The translations under genes were made by a program, and so were the position numbers. A DNA stretch of 6,564 nucleotides, taken from positions 1 to 6,564 of the forward strand of contig JBBDWN010000037.1 of assembly GCA_040902855.1 (NCBI GenBank). Direction: 5' to 3'. Shown here in pieces: positions 1 to 5,653 of this stretch; the stretch's first letter is position 1, and every line of letters begins with the position of its first letter. Source of the DNA: DATHWB01 sp040902855. Its GTDB lineage: Bacteria; Actinomycetota; Acidimicrobiia; Spongiisociales; ZC4RG35. The notes beneath the pieces are model-generated. The model ran no database searches. It worked only from the letters and a program-made list of their open reading frames with translations, and was not told the origin of the DNA.

Positions 1-678
1 CACCATGTCGTCGAAGGTCGACTGTCGTTCCTCGGACGACGTCGCCTCACCCGTGCGGATGTGATCTGAGACCGTGGCGATGGTCAAGGCGCGCGCACCG
101 AACTCCGCTGCGACGCCGTACAGCCCGGCAGCCTCCATCTCCACCGCCAGCACACCCATCTTGTCCATCATGTCGAACACACCCTCGACAGGGTTGTAGA
201 AGAGGTCGGCCGAATGGATCAGCCCGGTGTGAACCGCGATCCCTCTGGCGTTGGCGGCGTCCACCGTTGCGCGAACGAGTTCGAAGTCGGCGACGGCGGC
301 GAAGTCGAACCCACCGTACCGGGCACGGTTCACCCCCGAGTCGGTGCACGCACCGGTGGCCACCACCACGTCGCGCAGCGCGAGATCGGTGGAGATGCCG
401 CCACACGACCCGACTCTGAACAGCCTCTTCACCCCGTAGTCCTTGACGAGCTCTGTCGCATAGATCGAGGCAGACGGGATTCCCATGCCGGTGCCCATCG
501 TCGACACCGGCATCCCCTGGTACGTGCCGGTGTACCCGAACATGTTGCGCACGGCGTTCACTTGCACGGCGTCGTCGAGGAACGTCTCGGCGATGTACTT
601 GGCGCGGAGCGGATCCCCCGGCAGAAGGATCGATTCGGCGAATTCGCCCGGGGATGCGGAGATGTGCGGGGTTGGCAT
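1..678 (-). CDS. deoD: Purine nucleoside phosphorylase, DeoD type (3' end cut by window edge)
   Basis: Cytosolic enzyme that cleaves purine (deoxy)nucleosides with phosphate to free base and (deoxy)ribose-1-phosphate, for purine salvage. The 226 visible codons align along their whole length with the hexameric E. coli DeoD as I remember it (239 residues), so only about a dozen C-terminal residues lie off the left edge. Known active-site residues are all present, one number higher than in the mature E. coli protein: His5, Gly21 and Arg25 in LPGDPLRAK, Arg44, Arg88-Val-Gly-Ser91 for phosphate, Glu180-Met-Glu182 for ribose, Ser204-Asp205 for the base, and Arg218. The ATG at 678 is supported by the family N-terminus (MPTPHI) and by GAGAGG six bases upstream. 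It is the last gene of a minus-strand run, 52 bases after the hydrolase gene. A TACTGT hexamer in that gap (705-710) could be a weak internal promoter. Identity is secure; the exact base preference is not visible. Confidence 0.96.
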   Translation of the reverse strand, partial: MPTPHISASPGEFAESILLPGDPLRAKYIAETFLDDAVQVNAVRNMFGYTGTYQGMPVSTMGTGMGIPSASIYATELVKDYGVKRLFRVGSCGGISTDLALRDVVVATGACTDSGVNRARYGGFDFAAVADFELVRATVDAANARGIAVHTGLIHSADLFYNPVEGVFDMMDKMGVLAVEMEAAGLYGVAAEFGARALTIATVSDHIRTGEATSSEERQSTFDDMV

Positions 679-684
679 CGAAGA

Positions 685-690
685 CCTCTC
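685..690 (-). promoter_or_regulatory. Shine-Dalgarno site of deoD
   Basis: On the minus strand this reads GAGAGG, six bases before the ATG at 678. It supports that start codon and suggests deoD is translated by ordinary ribosome binding from an mRNA with a leader or from a polycistronic mRNA. Confidence 0.6.
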
Positions 691-730
691 GTCGGAACGC
701 TCGGACAGTAGCGATGCCGTCCGGGTCGAG

Positions 731-1438
731 TCAGCGGGTAGGAGCGCCGATCTCGAGAGCGACGACTTCGAACGCGCCAGTGGCCGCTTCGGTCAACTCC
801 GCAGGAGTGCCCGTCAGGATCGGGAACGTCCCGTAGTGAATCGGGATCACCGTCTCGGTTTCCAGCAGCCGCCCGGCCATCGCCGCCTGACCGGGTCCCA
901 TCGTGAACCAGCCGCCGATGGGCAGGAACGCCACATCGGGCTCCCAGATCTCCCCGATGAGGGACATGTCGCCGAAGACCATGGTGTCGCCCGCGTGATA
1001 CAGGGTCGGACCGCCGGGGAACTCCAGCACCCAGCCTCCCGCCTCGCCGCCCGGGACGACTCCCTCATCGCCGGATATCCCGCTCGAGTGGACCGCAGTC
1101 GTCAGGCTCGCCTTGATGCCGGCCACCGACCCGACGGTTCCTCCCTTGTTAGAACCGACAACGTTCTCGACGCCGACGCTCTCCAGCCACAGCCCGATCT
1201 CGTGAATGGCATGCACCTGCGCTCCCGTCGCCTTGGCGATCTCGACGGTGTCGCCCACATGGTCGAAGTGTCCGTGCGTGAGGAAGATGGCATCGACCCG
1301 GTCCTGGGTGTGCTCGGAGTCCGGACAGCTCGGATTGCCCGCAAGCCACGGATCGATGAGCACCGTGGTTCCGTCGTCTGCTCGAATGCGGACCGCCGCG
1401 TGTCCCAGCCAGGTGACTTCCAGTCCGCCGAGTTCCAT
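731..1438 (-). CDS. Metal-dependent hydrolase, metallo-beta-lactamase fold (UPF0173 / UlaG-like)
   Basis: A 235-residue protein of the UPF0173 group, small cytosolic metallo-beta-lactamase-fold hydrolases related to the ascorbate-6-phosphate lactonase UlaG. Visible landmarks are the N-terminal TWLGHAAV strand with His13, Asp29-Pro-Trp of the first core strand, the metal-binding motif THGHFDHVGD (His55, His57, Asp59, His60), a further ligand candidate His117, YHAGDT with the bridging Asp151, and the C-terminal IPIHYGTFP with His201. The ligand set is therefore complete and the protein is probably active with two metal ions. Length and motif order are normal for the family, and the substrate is unknown. 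The ATG at 1438 follows a very strong ribosome-binding site. The gene sits between maf (63-base gap) and deoD (52-base gap) on the same strand, so co-transcription is likely. No lactonase or UlaG-type sugar genes lie nearby, so that specific activity should not be assumed. Confidence 0.93.
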   Translation of the reverse strand: MELGGLEVTWLGHAAVRIRADDGTTVLIDPWLAGNPSCPDSEHTQDRVDAIFLTHGHFDHVGDTVEIAKATGAQVHAIHEIGLWLESVGVENVVGSNKGGTVGSVAGIKASLTTAVHSSGISGDEGVVPGGEAGGWVLEFPGGPTLYHAGDTMVFGDMSLIGEIWEPDVAFLPIGGWFTMGPGQAAMAGRLLETETVIPIHYGTFPILTGTPAELTEAATGAFEVVALEIGAPTR

Positions 1439-1443
1439 GCGAA

Positions 1444-1451
1444 CCCTCCTT
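1444..1451 (-). promoter_or_regulatory. Strong Shine-Dalgarno site of the UPF0173 hydrolase
   Basis: The minus strand reads AAGGAGGG with five bases to the ATG at 1438, near-perfect complementarity to the 16S rRNA 3' end. It fixes the start codon. It is the best ribosome-binding site in the window and belongs to an internal gene of a probable operon. Confidence 0.8.
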
Positions 1452-1465
1452 GTCGACTACTTCCG

Positions 1466-1471
1466 ATCCTA
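1466..1471 (-). promoter_or_regulatory. Possible internal -10 element before the hydrolase gene
   Basis: The minus strand reads TAGGAT (TAnnnT type) in the 63-base gap between maf and the hydrolase gene. It would give a transcript starting near 1459 with a short leader carrying the AAGGAGGG site. No convincing -35 hexamer lies 16-18 bases upstream, so this is only a candidate for a second promoter inside the run. Confidence 0.25.
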
Positions 1472-1501
1472 TTGGACGCACCTATTGCCGCGCCTTCGCC
1501 G

Positions 1502-2065
1502 TCAGCCGAGAGGATCGAGACCATGCGCCCGCAGCAGCAGTGCGGCGATGTGAAGCGGGAGTCCGATGACGTTCGAGGCCGACCCTTCCACCGATGCGAC
1601 GAACATCCCCCCGACGCCCTGCAAGGCATAGGCGCCGGCCTTGTCCAGCGGCTCGCCCGTCGCCACATAGCGGTCGATCTCGTTGTCCGTCATCTCGACC
1701 AATCGCACTAACGACCGATCGACCATGGAACTCATCGACTCGCCGGCGGAGACGGCCACACCCGTGAACACGGCGTGGGAGTCGCCACTGAGTCGCAAGA
1801 GCATCGTTCGAGCCTCACCAGGGTGCTCGGGCTTTCCCAGCACGCGACCGTCGTGGACGACGGTCGTGTCTGCCGCGATGACCACTGCGTCGGGTTCGTC
1901 GACGACGGACGCCTTCAACCGAGCGACTCGCTCGACATAGTGGTCTGGTTCTTCGTCCGGAAGCCGGCTCTCGTCGACATCGGGGATGACCACCCGGAAC
2001 GTGAGCCCGATCGACTCGAGCAGAGTGGCACGGCGGGGCGAGCCGGAAGCGAGTATCAGGTCCAT
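1502..2065 (-). CDS. maf: Maf-family nucleotide pyrophosphatase (dTTP/UTP type)
   Basis: House-cleaning enzyme that hydrolyses non-canonical or excess nucleoside triphosphates to monophosphate and pyrophosphate in the cytosol. The 187 residues are the normal Maf length. Landmarks are the N-terminal LILASGSPRR (residues 3-12), IPDVDES (27-33), AADTTVV with the catalytic Asp66, GKP (77-79), the FTGVAV strand (100-105), DKAGAYALQG (141-150) and GSASNVIGLPL (161-171). The DKAGAY-x-x-Q motif is that of the YhdE-like subgroup, known to prefer dTTP and UTP, rather than the YceF-like m7GTP subgroup. An upstream in-frame start exists at 2140, but it would add 25 unconserved residues and overlap the divergent gene that begins at 2122. 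The family motif begins right after the ATG at 2065, which I therefore choose. No Shine-Dalgarno precedes that ATG, whereas a -10-like hexamer lies six bases upstream, suggesting a leaderless mRNA. It is the first gene of the maf-hydrolase-deoD run. Confidence 0.95.
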   Translation of the reverse strand: MDLILASGSPRRATLLESIGLTFRVVIPDVDESRLPDEEPDHYVERVARLKASVVDEPDAVVIAADTTVVHDGRVLGKPEHPGEARTMLLRLSGDSHAVFTGVAVSAGESMSSMVDRSLVRLVEMTDNEIDRYVATGEPLDKAGAYALQGVGGMFVASVEGSASNVIGLPLHIAALLLRAHGLDPLG

Positions 2066-2077
2066 GGTCCGAGTCTG
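2066..2077 (-). promoter_or_regulatory. Putative leaderless promoter of maf (-10 at 2072-2077)
   Basis: Reading towards maf, the hexamer CAGACT is followed by six bases and then the ATG, so transcription would start at or next to the start codon. The hexamer fits only the conserved A and final T of TAnnnT, and no clear -35 is visible. Its weight comes mainly from the identical spacing at four other genes in the window. Confidence 0.4.
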
Positions 2078-2109
2078 GCACGCGGGGGCGAGCAGACCAC
2101 CAGGGACGC

Positions 2110-2121
2110 GATACTCACCCC
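2110..2121 (+). promoter_or_regulatory. Putative leaderless promoter of the tandem-ABM gene (-10 at 2110-2115)
   Basis: GATACT is followed by six bases and then the GTG start at 2122. There is no Shine-Dalgarno sequence in these bases (they read CACCCC). The 56-base gap to maf thus appears to hold two back-to-back leaderless promoters. No good -35 is visible. Confidence 0.45.
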
Positions 2122-2949
2122 GTGAACGGACCGTCTCCAACGATCATCGTCTCCCGACGGGTATCGCCCGGGCGAGAGCAGGAGTTCGAACGGTGGAACG
2201 CCCGAATTCGGGCACTGGCCGAGAGTTTCCCCGGCCACCTGGGATCAGAGGCCCAGCCGCCGAACGACGCCCACCCCGACGAGTGGATGATCGTGTACCG
2301 ATTCGCCACCGCCGACCAACTCGATGCGTGGCTCACATCACCCGAACGACGCGCCCTCCTCGATGAAGGCAACACCCTGCTCGACGGGCCGGTTCGGGAG
2401 CAGAGGCTCGTCCAGTCCGAACCCGGCCCCGGCGCGGTGACGGCAGTCATGTCCCAACGCGTGCGTCCCGATGCGTGGGAGGAGTTTCGGAGGGCCCACG
2501 CCGAGATCTCTCTGGCCATGCGCGACTTCGACGGTTTCCTCTCGTGTGAACTCGCCGAACCCGTCCCGGGCGTTCAGGACGACCACGTGGTGCTGTTCGC
2601 CTTCGACTCGCGCCACAACCTCGACCGCTGGCTTCAGTCCGAAGAGCGTCGCCAGGTTCTCCGGCTGATCGAGCCGCTCATCGAAGGAGAGCGCACGTTG
2701 AACGTGGTGGGCGGGTTCGCCGGATGGTTCGATGTCGGTCGCGAGCCAGCCCGCTGGAAACAGGCAGTCACCGTCCTGATCGCTCTCTATCCGACGACCC
2801 TCTTACTCGGCTGGATACAGAGGGGGCTCCTGCCCGACGCGCCGTGGGTCCCCGCCCTCTTCGTCTCGAACGTAGGAGGCATCGCCATCCTCACCTGGCT
2901 GCTCATGCCGGCGGTGACCAGGCTGCTGTCACGCTGGCTGCAGCGGTGA
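2122..2949 (+). CDS. Tandem ABM-domain protein with C-terminal membrane hairpin (COG3224-like)
   Basis: A 275-residue protein. Residues 7-97 and 105-196 are two copies of the antibiotic-biosynthesis-monooxygenase (dimeric alpha/beta barrel) domain. Each has an opening 'S-x-R-V-x-P' strand, a helix with E-x-F, an F-x-G/F-x-L turn (FPGHLG, FDGFLS), a strand ending in F-x-F or YRF, and a 'L-D-x-W-L-x-S-x-E-R-R' helix (residues 67-77 and 167-177). GFAGWF (198-203) then leads into ARWKQAV and two hydrophobic segments (about 214-232 and 243-265) ending in RLLSRWLQR. This tail is typical of the COG3224 membrane-bound ABM group, which as I know it usually carries one ABM domain. Two fused copies could form an intramolecular barrel facing the cytosol. 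Function is unknown; some ABM proteins are cofactor-free monooxygenases or act on haem, but no catalytic residue can be assigned here. GTG start, no Shine-Dalgarno, probably leaderless. It converges on the Thr-rich gene, three bases between stops. Confidence 0.9.
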   Translation: MNGPSPTIIVSRRVSPGREQEFERWNARIRALAESFPGHLGSEAQPPNDAHPDEWMIVYRFATADQLDAWLTSPERRALLDEGNTLLDGPVREQRLVQSEPGPGAVTAVMSQRVRPDAWEEFRRAHAEISLAMRDFDGFLSCELAEPVPGVQDDHVVLFAFDSRHNLDRWLQSEERRQVLRLIEPLIEGERTLNVVGGFAGWFDVGREPARWKQAVTVLIALYPTTLLLGWIQRGLLPDAPWVPALFVSNVGGIAILTWLLMPAVTRLLSRWLQR

Positions 2950-2952
2950 GCA

Positions 2953-3483
2953 TCACCGGCAGGTGGCGAACCAGTACACGTCACCGTCGCTGAACGCGAA
3001 ACCGGCCGTGCCGGTGAACTGCTCGCCCTGGAAGGTGAAGGCGACCGGCGCGTCGAAGACGACCACCGTCGCAGAGCCGTGGGGAACCGAGTTCGGTCCC
3101 GAGACGGGGCCGTCGAGGCGGTAATCGACGAGTTCGAGGATCTCGCGCTCGACGAAACTCCGGCAGAGGTCCTCGCCGTACTGCTCGATCACGGACGAGT
3201 GGAGCCGCGTGGTGAGAGTGCCGGCGTCGCCTGCGCTGATCCAGCCGACGAAGTCCGCGACGAACTCTTCGATCAGGACGGTGGCATCCAGCACGGTCGT
3301 GGTGGTGCTCGGAGCCGAGGTCGTCGTAGGCGCGGTCGTCGTCGTGAGCGTCCCGCTTGCCTTCGCGGTCACCGTGCCCGCCGAGGTGGTCGCCAGCCGA
3401 TTCGACGGCTCGTCGCTTGTCTGGTCTTTGGTGATCACCGCCGGGTTCGCCCTCGGCACCCGGCTGATCTGGAAGCGCGGCAT
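2953..3483 (-). CDS. Thr-rich-linker protein with C-terminal alpha+beta domain, function unknown
   Basis: I do not recognise a named family. From the ATG at 3483 the protein has 176 residues. Residues 1-31 are polar, 32-63 are a low-complexity linker in which half the residues are Thr (with Ala, Ser, Pro), and 65-176 form a compact domain. That domain has a helix (ATVLIEEFVADFVGWISAGDAGTL), a middle part with Cys107, and closing strands (VVVFDAPVAFTFQG, GFAFSDGDVYWFATCR) ending in Cys175. The domain resembles NTF2-like or lumazine-binding-like folds in secondary structure only. Such linkers in actinobacteria normally follow a signal peptide or lipobox, yet none is visible here; the two cysteines could pair if it is exported. 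A TTG at 3489, directly after the stop of the upstream gene, is an alternative start adding two residues. No good Shine-Dalgarno is present, so coupling to the upstream stress-type gene is likely. Codon positions support a real gene; the start is uncertain. Confidence 0.72.
   Translation of the reverse strand: MPRFQISRVPRANPAVITKDQTSDEPSNRLATTSAGTVTAKASGTLTTTTAPTTTSAPSTTTTVLDATVLIEEFVADFVGWISAGDAGTLTTRLHSSVIEQYGEDLCRSFVEREILELVDYRLDGPVSGPNSVPHGSATVVVFDAPVAFTFQGEQFTGTAGFAFSDGDVYWFATCR
3295..3390 (-). repeat. Low-complexity ACC/ACG (Thr codon) tract
   Basis: Coding DNA for the Thr-rich linker, residues 32-63 of the Thr-rich protein; 16 of 32 codons are Thr, mixed ACC and ACG. Read on the opposite strand in a shifted frame the same bases give runs of Val codons, which explains a misleading hydrophobic antisense reading frame here. 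Confidence 0.7.
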
Positions 3484-3489
3484 CCGCAA

Positions 3490-3894
3490 CTATGCAGGAG
3501 CCTCGGCCTGAGGGGCGACCACGACCGGGATCTCCGACTCGGCGAGCATGGCAGACATTGCGGGATCCTCCGCCGCCATGACAATTGCATCGGCGCCGAG
3601 GTTGGCAGCCAGCAGCAGCGTGTCCGAGACGACGTCGCCGAACAACGCAACGACGTGACAGTCGGCTCCGGGTGCCAATTCGGCGAGGTGCACGGTCGCC
3701 TTTGCACGGGCCTCATTCTCAGCAGAACGCCGCACCTGCCCTCGCTGTCCGGGCGCAAGGCTCTTGCCGACCATCGATCCCGAGAGCACCGAGATCAACA
3801 CGATCGTGCCCTCCGCGCCGGCCAGATCTACTGCGAGGCTCAACGCACGCCGGGTCGAAGGGGTGCCATCGAAAGGGACGACAAAGTGACGCAC
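3490..3894 (-). CDS. Universal stress protein (UspA)-type single-domain protein
   Basis: A 134-residue protein with the USP alpha/beta fold pattern. The first strand FVVPFDGTP carries the conserved acidic residue (Asp9) and is followed by a helix of small residues (ALSLAVDLAG), a second strand TIVLISVLSG, a long charged helix (about 52-72), strand CHVVALFGDVV, helix LLLAANLGA, strand DAIVMAAED (102-110) and strand IPVVVAP. In ATP-binding USPs the strand after 'D-x-I-V-M' runs into a G-x2-G-x9-G-S/T motif. Here that region reads AAEDPAMSAM and has no glycine, and the loop before the last strand is short. It therefore probably belongs to the non-nucleotide-binding, UspA-like class, or has drifted. 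The start is a GTG at 3894 without Shine-Dalgarno but with a TAnnnT hexamer six bases upstream. It is divergent from the ABC exporter operon, and its stop codon adjoins the Thr-rich gene. Its role is unknown; regulation or stress tolerance is inferred from the family alone. Confidence 0.85.
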   Translation of the reverse strand: MRHFVVPFDGTPSTRRALSLAVDLAGAEGTIVLISVLSGSMVGKSLAPGQRGQVRRSAENEARAKATVHLAELAPGADCHVVALFGDVVSDTLLLAANLGADAIVMAAEDPAMSAMLAESEIPVVVAPQAEAPA

Positions 3895-3906
3895 CCCGCC
3901 AGGCTA
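3895..3906 (-). promoter_or_regulatory. Putative leaderless promoter of the USP gene (-10 at 3901-3906)
   Basis: The minus strand reads TAGCCT, then six bases, then the GTG start codon. The hexamer matches TAnnnT. The six bases are GGCGGG, which is not in a useful Shine-Dalgarno position directly against the GTG. This would also drive the Thr-rich gene downstream. Confidence 0.5.
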
Positions 3907-3944
3907 CGACGAGAAAACGCGGCGGAACGATCCTGAGTGACCGG

Positions 3945-3956
3945 TATTCTGCTCGG
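3945..3956 (+). promoter_or_regulatory. Putative leaderless promoter of the ABC exporter operon (-10 at 3945-3950)
   Basis: TATTCT is followed by six bases (GCTCGG) and the ATG of the ATPase gene. It is the best -10 hexamer in the window and no Shine-Dalgarno is present. No consensus -35 is seen 17 bases upstream (GCGGAA at 3922-3927). GGAAC at 3924-3928 lies roughly where an ECF-type -35 would sit, so an alternative sigma factor is possible but unproven. The -35 regions of this and the divergent USP promoter would overlap. Confidence 0.55.
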
Positions 3957-4883
3957 ATGCAAGACCCCGTCGTGAGCGCTCGCGCGCTCACAAAACACTT
4001 CGACGACTTCGTCGCAGTCGATGCCATCGACTTCGATGTCCGACCTGGCGAGGCGTTCGGATTCCTCGGCCCGAACGGCGCAGGCAAGTCCTCCACGATG
4101 CGCATGATCGGCGCGGTCTCTCCGATCACCTCGGGCATGCTGCGGGTGTTCGGACTGGACCCCGCCACCGACGGACGTCAGATACGCGCCCGTCTCGGCG
4201 TCGTGCCCCAAGAGGACAACCTCGACCAGGAACTCACCGTCGAAGAGAATCTGATCATCTACGGGCGGTATTTCGACCTGCCCCGTTCGGTGATCCGGCC
4301 CCGCATCGACGAGCTGCTCGCGTTCGCACAACTGGAAGACCGCCGCCAGTCGAAGGTCGAGCCACTCTCCGGCGGGATGAAACGACGTCTCACCATCGCC
4401 CGCAGCCTGATCTCGGAACCCGACATCGTCCTCCTCGACGAACCGACGACCGGGCTCGACCCCCAGGCGCGCCACCTGCTGTGGGAACGGCTCTATCAGC
4501 TCAAGGAACGCGGCGTCACGCTCATCATCACCACCCACTACATGGACGAAGCCGAGCAACTGTGCGATCGCCTCGTGATCATGGACCGGGGCAAGATCGT
4601 GGGCGAAGGGTCCCCGGCCGAACTGATCGCCAACAACGCCACCCGAGAGGTGCTCGAGCTGAGATTCCGCGCCGAGGGCCGCCAGGCATCGATCGACCGC
4701 CTCGATGGGATCGGCAAGAAGCTCGAGATTCTGGCCGACCGGGTGTTGGTGTCGACAGATGACGCCGAGGCGAGCCTCGCCGAGGTGTATGCCAGGGACC
4801 TTCACCCGATCGCCAACCTCGTGCGTCGGTCGACACTCGAAGACGTGTTCCTGGCCCTCACCGGACGAACCCTCGTCGACTGA
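3957..4883 (+). CDS. ABC transporter ATP-binding protein, NodI/DrrA-like (ABC-2 exporter)
   Basis: ATPase that powers an ABC-2 exporter at the inner face of the membrane. In its 308 residues all nucleotide-binding motifs are intact: Walker A GPNGAGKSS (38-46), Q-loop Gln85 in VVPQEDNLDQELTVEENL, signature LSGGMKRR (137-144), Walker B IVLLDEP (157-163), D-loop TGLDP (165-169) and switch His194 in TTHYMDEAEQL. The 'VPQEDNLD-x-x-L-T-V-x-E-N-L' stretch is characteristic of the NodI branch; drug exporters of the DrrA type are close relatives. Residues from about 220 to 300 form the C-terminal extension common in this group (DUF4162-like region), ending in STLEDVFLALTGR. The ATG at 3957 starts the conserved part directly, and earlier in-frame codons would run through the divergent gene, so I reject them. 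The TGA overlaps the next ATG by one base, indicating translational coupling with the first permease. The substrate cannot be read from the sequence; nothing nearby is a nodulation or antibiotic cluster. Confidence 0.96.
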   Translation: MQDPVVSARALTKHFDDFVAVDAIDFDVRPGEAFGFLGPNGAGKSSTMRMIGAVSPITSGMLRVFGLDPATDGRQIRARLGVVPQEDNLDQELTVEENLIIYGRYFDLPRSVIRPRIDELLAFAQLEDRRQSKVEPLSGGMKRRLTIARSLISEPDIVLLDEPTTGLDPQARHLLWERLYQLKERGVTLIITTHYMDEAEQLCDRLVIMDRGKIVGEGSPAELIANNATREVLELRFRAEGRQASIDRLDGIGKKLEILADRVLVSTDDAEASLAEVYARDLHPIANLVRRSTLEDVFLALTGRTLVD

Positions 4884-5653
4884 TGGCGACACCGACCGCG
4901 ATCCGCGTCGCCGAATCCGGGTGGAGGCGCTACAAGCACACGTGGCGGGCGTCCCTGTTCAGTTCCTTCGTCAATCCGGTGATGCTATTGCTCGCCATGG
5001 GTGTCGGGCTCGGATCGCTGGTGGACCGAGCCGGCGGTCCGGGCGGACTGCCCTACGTGGTCTGGCTGGCTCCCGGGCTGCTCGCCAACATCGCCATGCA
5101 AACCGCCGCAGGAGAATCGGCCTATCCCGTGATGGCCGGGATGAAATGGATCAAGAGCTACGACGCCATGCTCGCCGGCCCGCTCAACCCGATCGACATC
5201 GTTCTTGGTCACTTCACCTGGGTGTCGTTCCGAATCGCCCAGGTGACGGTGGTGTTCGCCGCCGTCGCCGTATGGCTGGCGGGCCTCGACCCGCTCGGAG
5301 CGTTCGCCGCCACCGGGGCTGCGCTCCTCACCGGGATGGCGTTCATCGGCTTGATCACTGCCTACACCGCCAAGTTCAACAGTGACACCTCACTCAGCAA
5401 CCTGTTCCGCTACATCGTGGTGCCGCTGTTCCTGTTCTCGGGAGTGTTCTTCCCGATCAGCCAGTTACCCGGCTTCTTGCAGCCGCTCGCATGGGCGACG
5501 CCTCTGTGGCATGGCGTCGAGCTGAGCCGCTGGCTGTCCATCGGGATGGACTCGACCTTCTCACCGCTGGTTCACGCCGGATACCTGATCGTGGTCGGCC
5601 TCGCCGGCATGGTCCTCGCAGTCCGCTACTTCGAGATGAGGTTGGTGAAGTGA
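4883..5653 (+). CDS. ABC-2 type permease, NodJ-like, first subunit
   Basis: Membrane subunit of 256 residues. An amphipathic, basic N-terminus (ESGWRRYKHTWRAS) leads into transmembrane segments at about 25-46, 58-80, 114-134, 138-160, 178-196 and 232-249, the six-helix ABC-2 plan. Family marks are the FVNPVMLLLAMGVGLG first helix, the APGLLA-NIAMQTA segment, MKWIKSYDAMLAGPLNPIDI (87-106, a cytosolic coupling region) and FLFSGVFFPISQLP followed by ATPLWHGVELSR (184-216). It would dimerise, most simply with the second permease, and export a substrate driven by the upstream ATPase. The ATG shares one base with the ATPase stop and has no Shine-Dalgarno, so translation probably depends on coupling. 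The length is usual for NodJ-type permeases. The substrate is unknown. Confidence 0.94.
   Translation: MATPTAIRVAESGWRRYKHTWRASLFSSFVNPVMLLLAMGVGLGSLVDRAGGPGGLPYVVWLAPGLLANIAMQTAAGESAYPVMAGMKWIKSYDAMLAGPLNPIDIVLGHFTWVSFRIAQVTVVFAAVAVWLAGLDPLGAFAATGAALLTGMAFIGLITAYTAKFNSDTSLSNLFRYIVVPLFLFSGVFFPISQLPGFLQPLAWATPLWHGVELSRWLSIGMDSTFSPLVHAGYLIVVGLAGMVLAVRYFEMRLVK
5638..5641 (+). promoter_or_regulatory. Weak Shine-Dalgarno site of the second permease
   Basis: GAGG lies eight bases before the GTG at 5650, inside the end of the first permease gene. Together with the GTGA stop/start overlap it supports 5650 as the start. Confidence 0.4.

Noticed and set aside
485..1711. 408-codon plus-strand frame across deoD, the hydrolase and maf
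   Set aside because: It runs antisense through three recognised genes, including their intergenic gaps, and shows only low-complexity Arg/Asp/Pro-rich sequence.
2066..2140. Longer maf reading frame starting at 2140
   Set aside because: The extra 25 residues precede the conserved family start and would overlap the divergent ABM gene and its promoter.
3209..3511. Plus-strand frame with a hydrophobic, Val-rich middle and a membrane-like end (LVWSLVITAGFALGTRLIWKRG)
   Set aside because: It lies antisense to the Thr-rich gene; shifted antisense reading of ACC/ACG codons produces Val runs. Its first half is not protein-like, it has no ribosome-binding site, and its end runs past the USP stop. A short membrane peptide cannot be fully excluded.
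3840..4892. 350-codon minus-strand frame across the ATPase gene
   Set aside because: Antisense to a gene with every ABC ATPase motif intact; its His/Asp/Val-rich composition is that of a GC-rich shadow frame.
5491..5649. Upstream extension of the second permease frame to 5491
   Set aside because: It overlaps the conserved end of the first permease in another frame, reads as an Arg/Pro/Gly-rich sequence, and lacks a ribosome-binding site; the GTG at 5650 with GTGA overlap is better.
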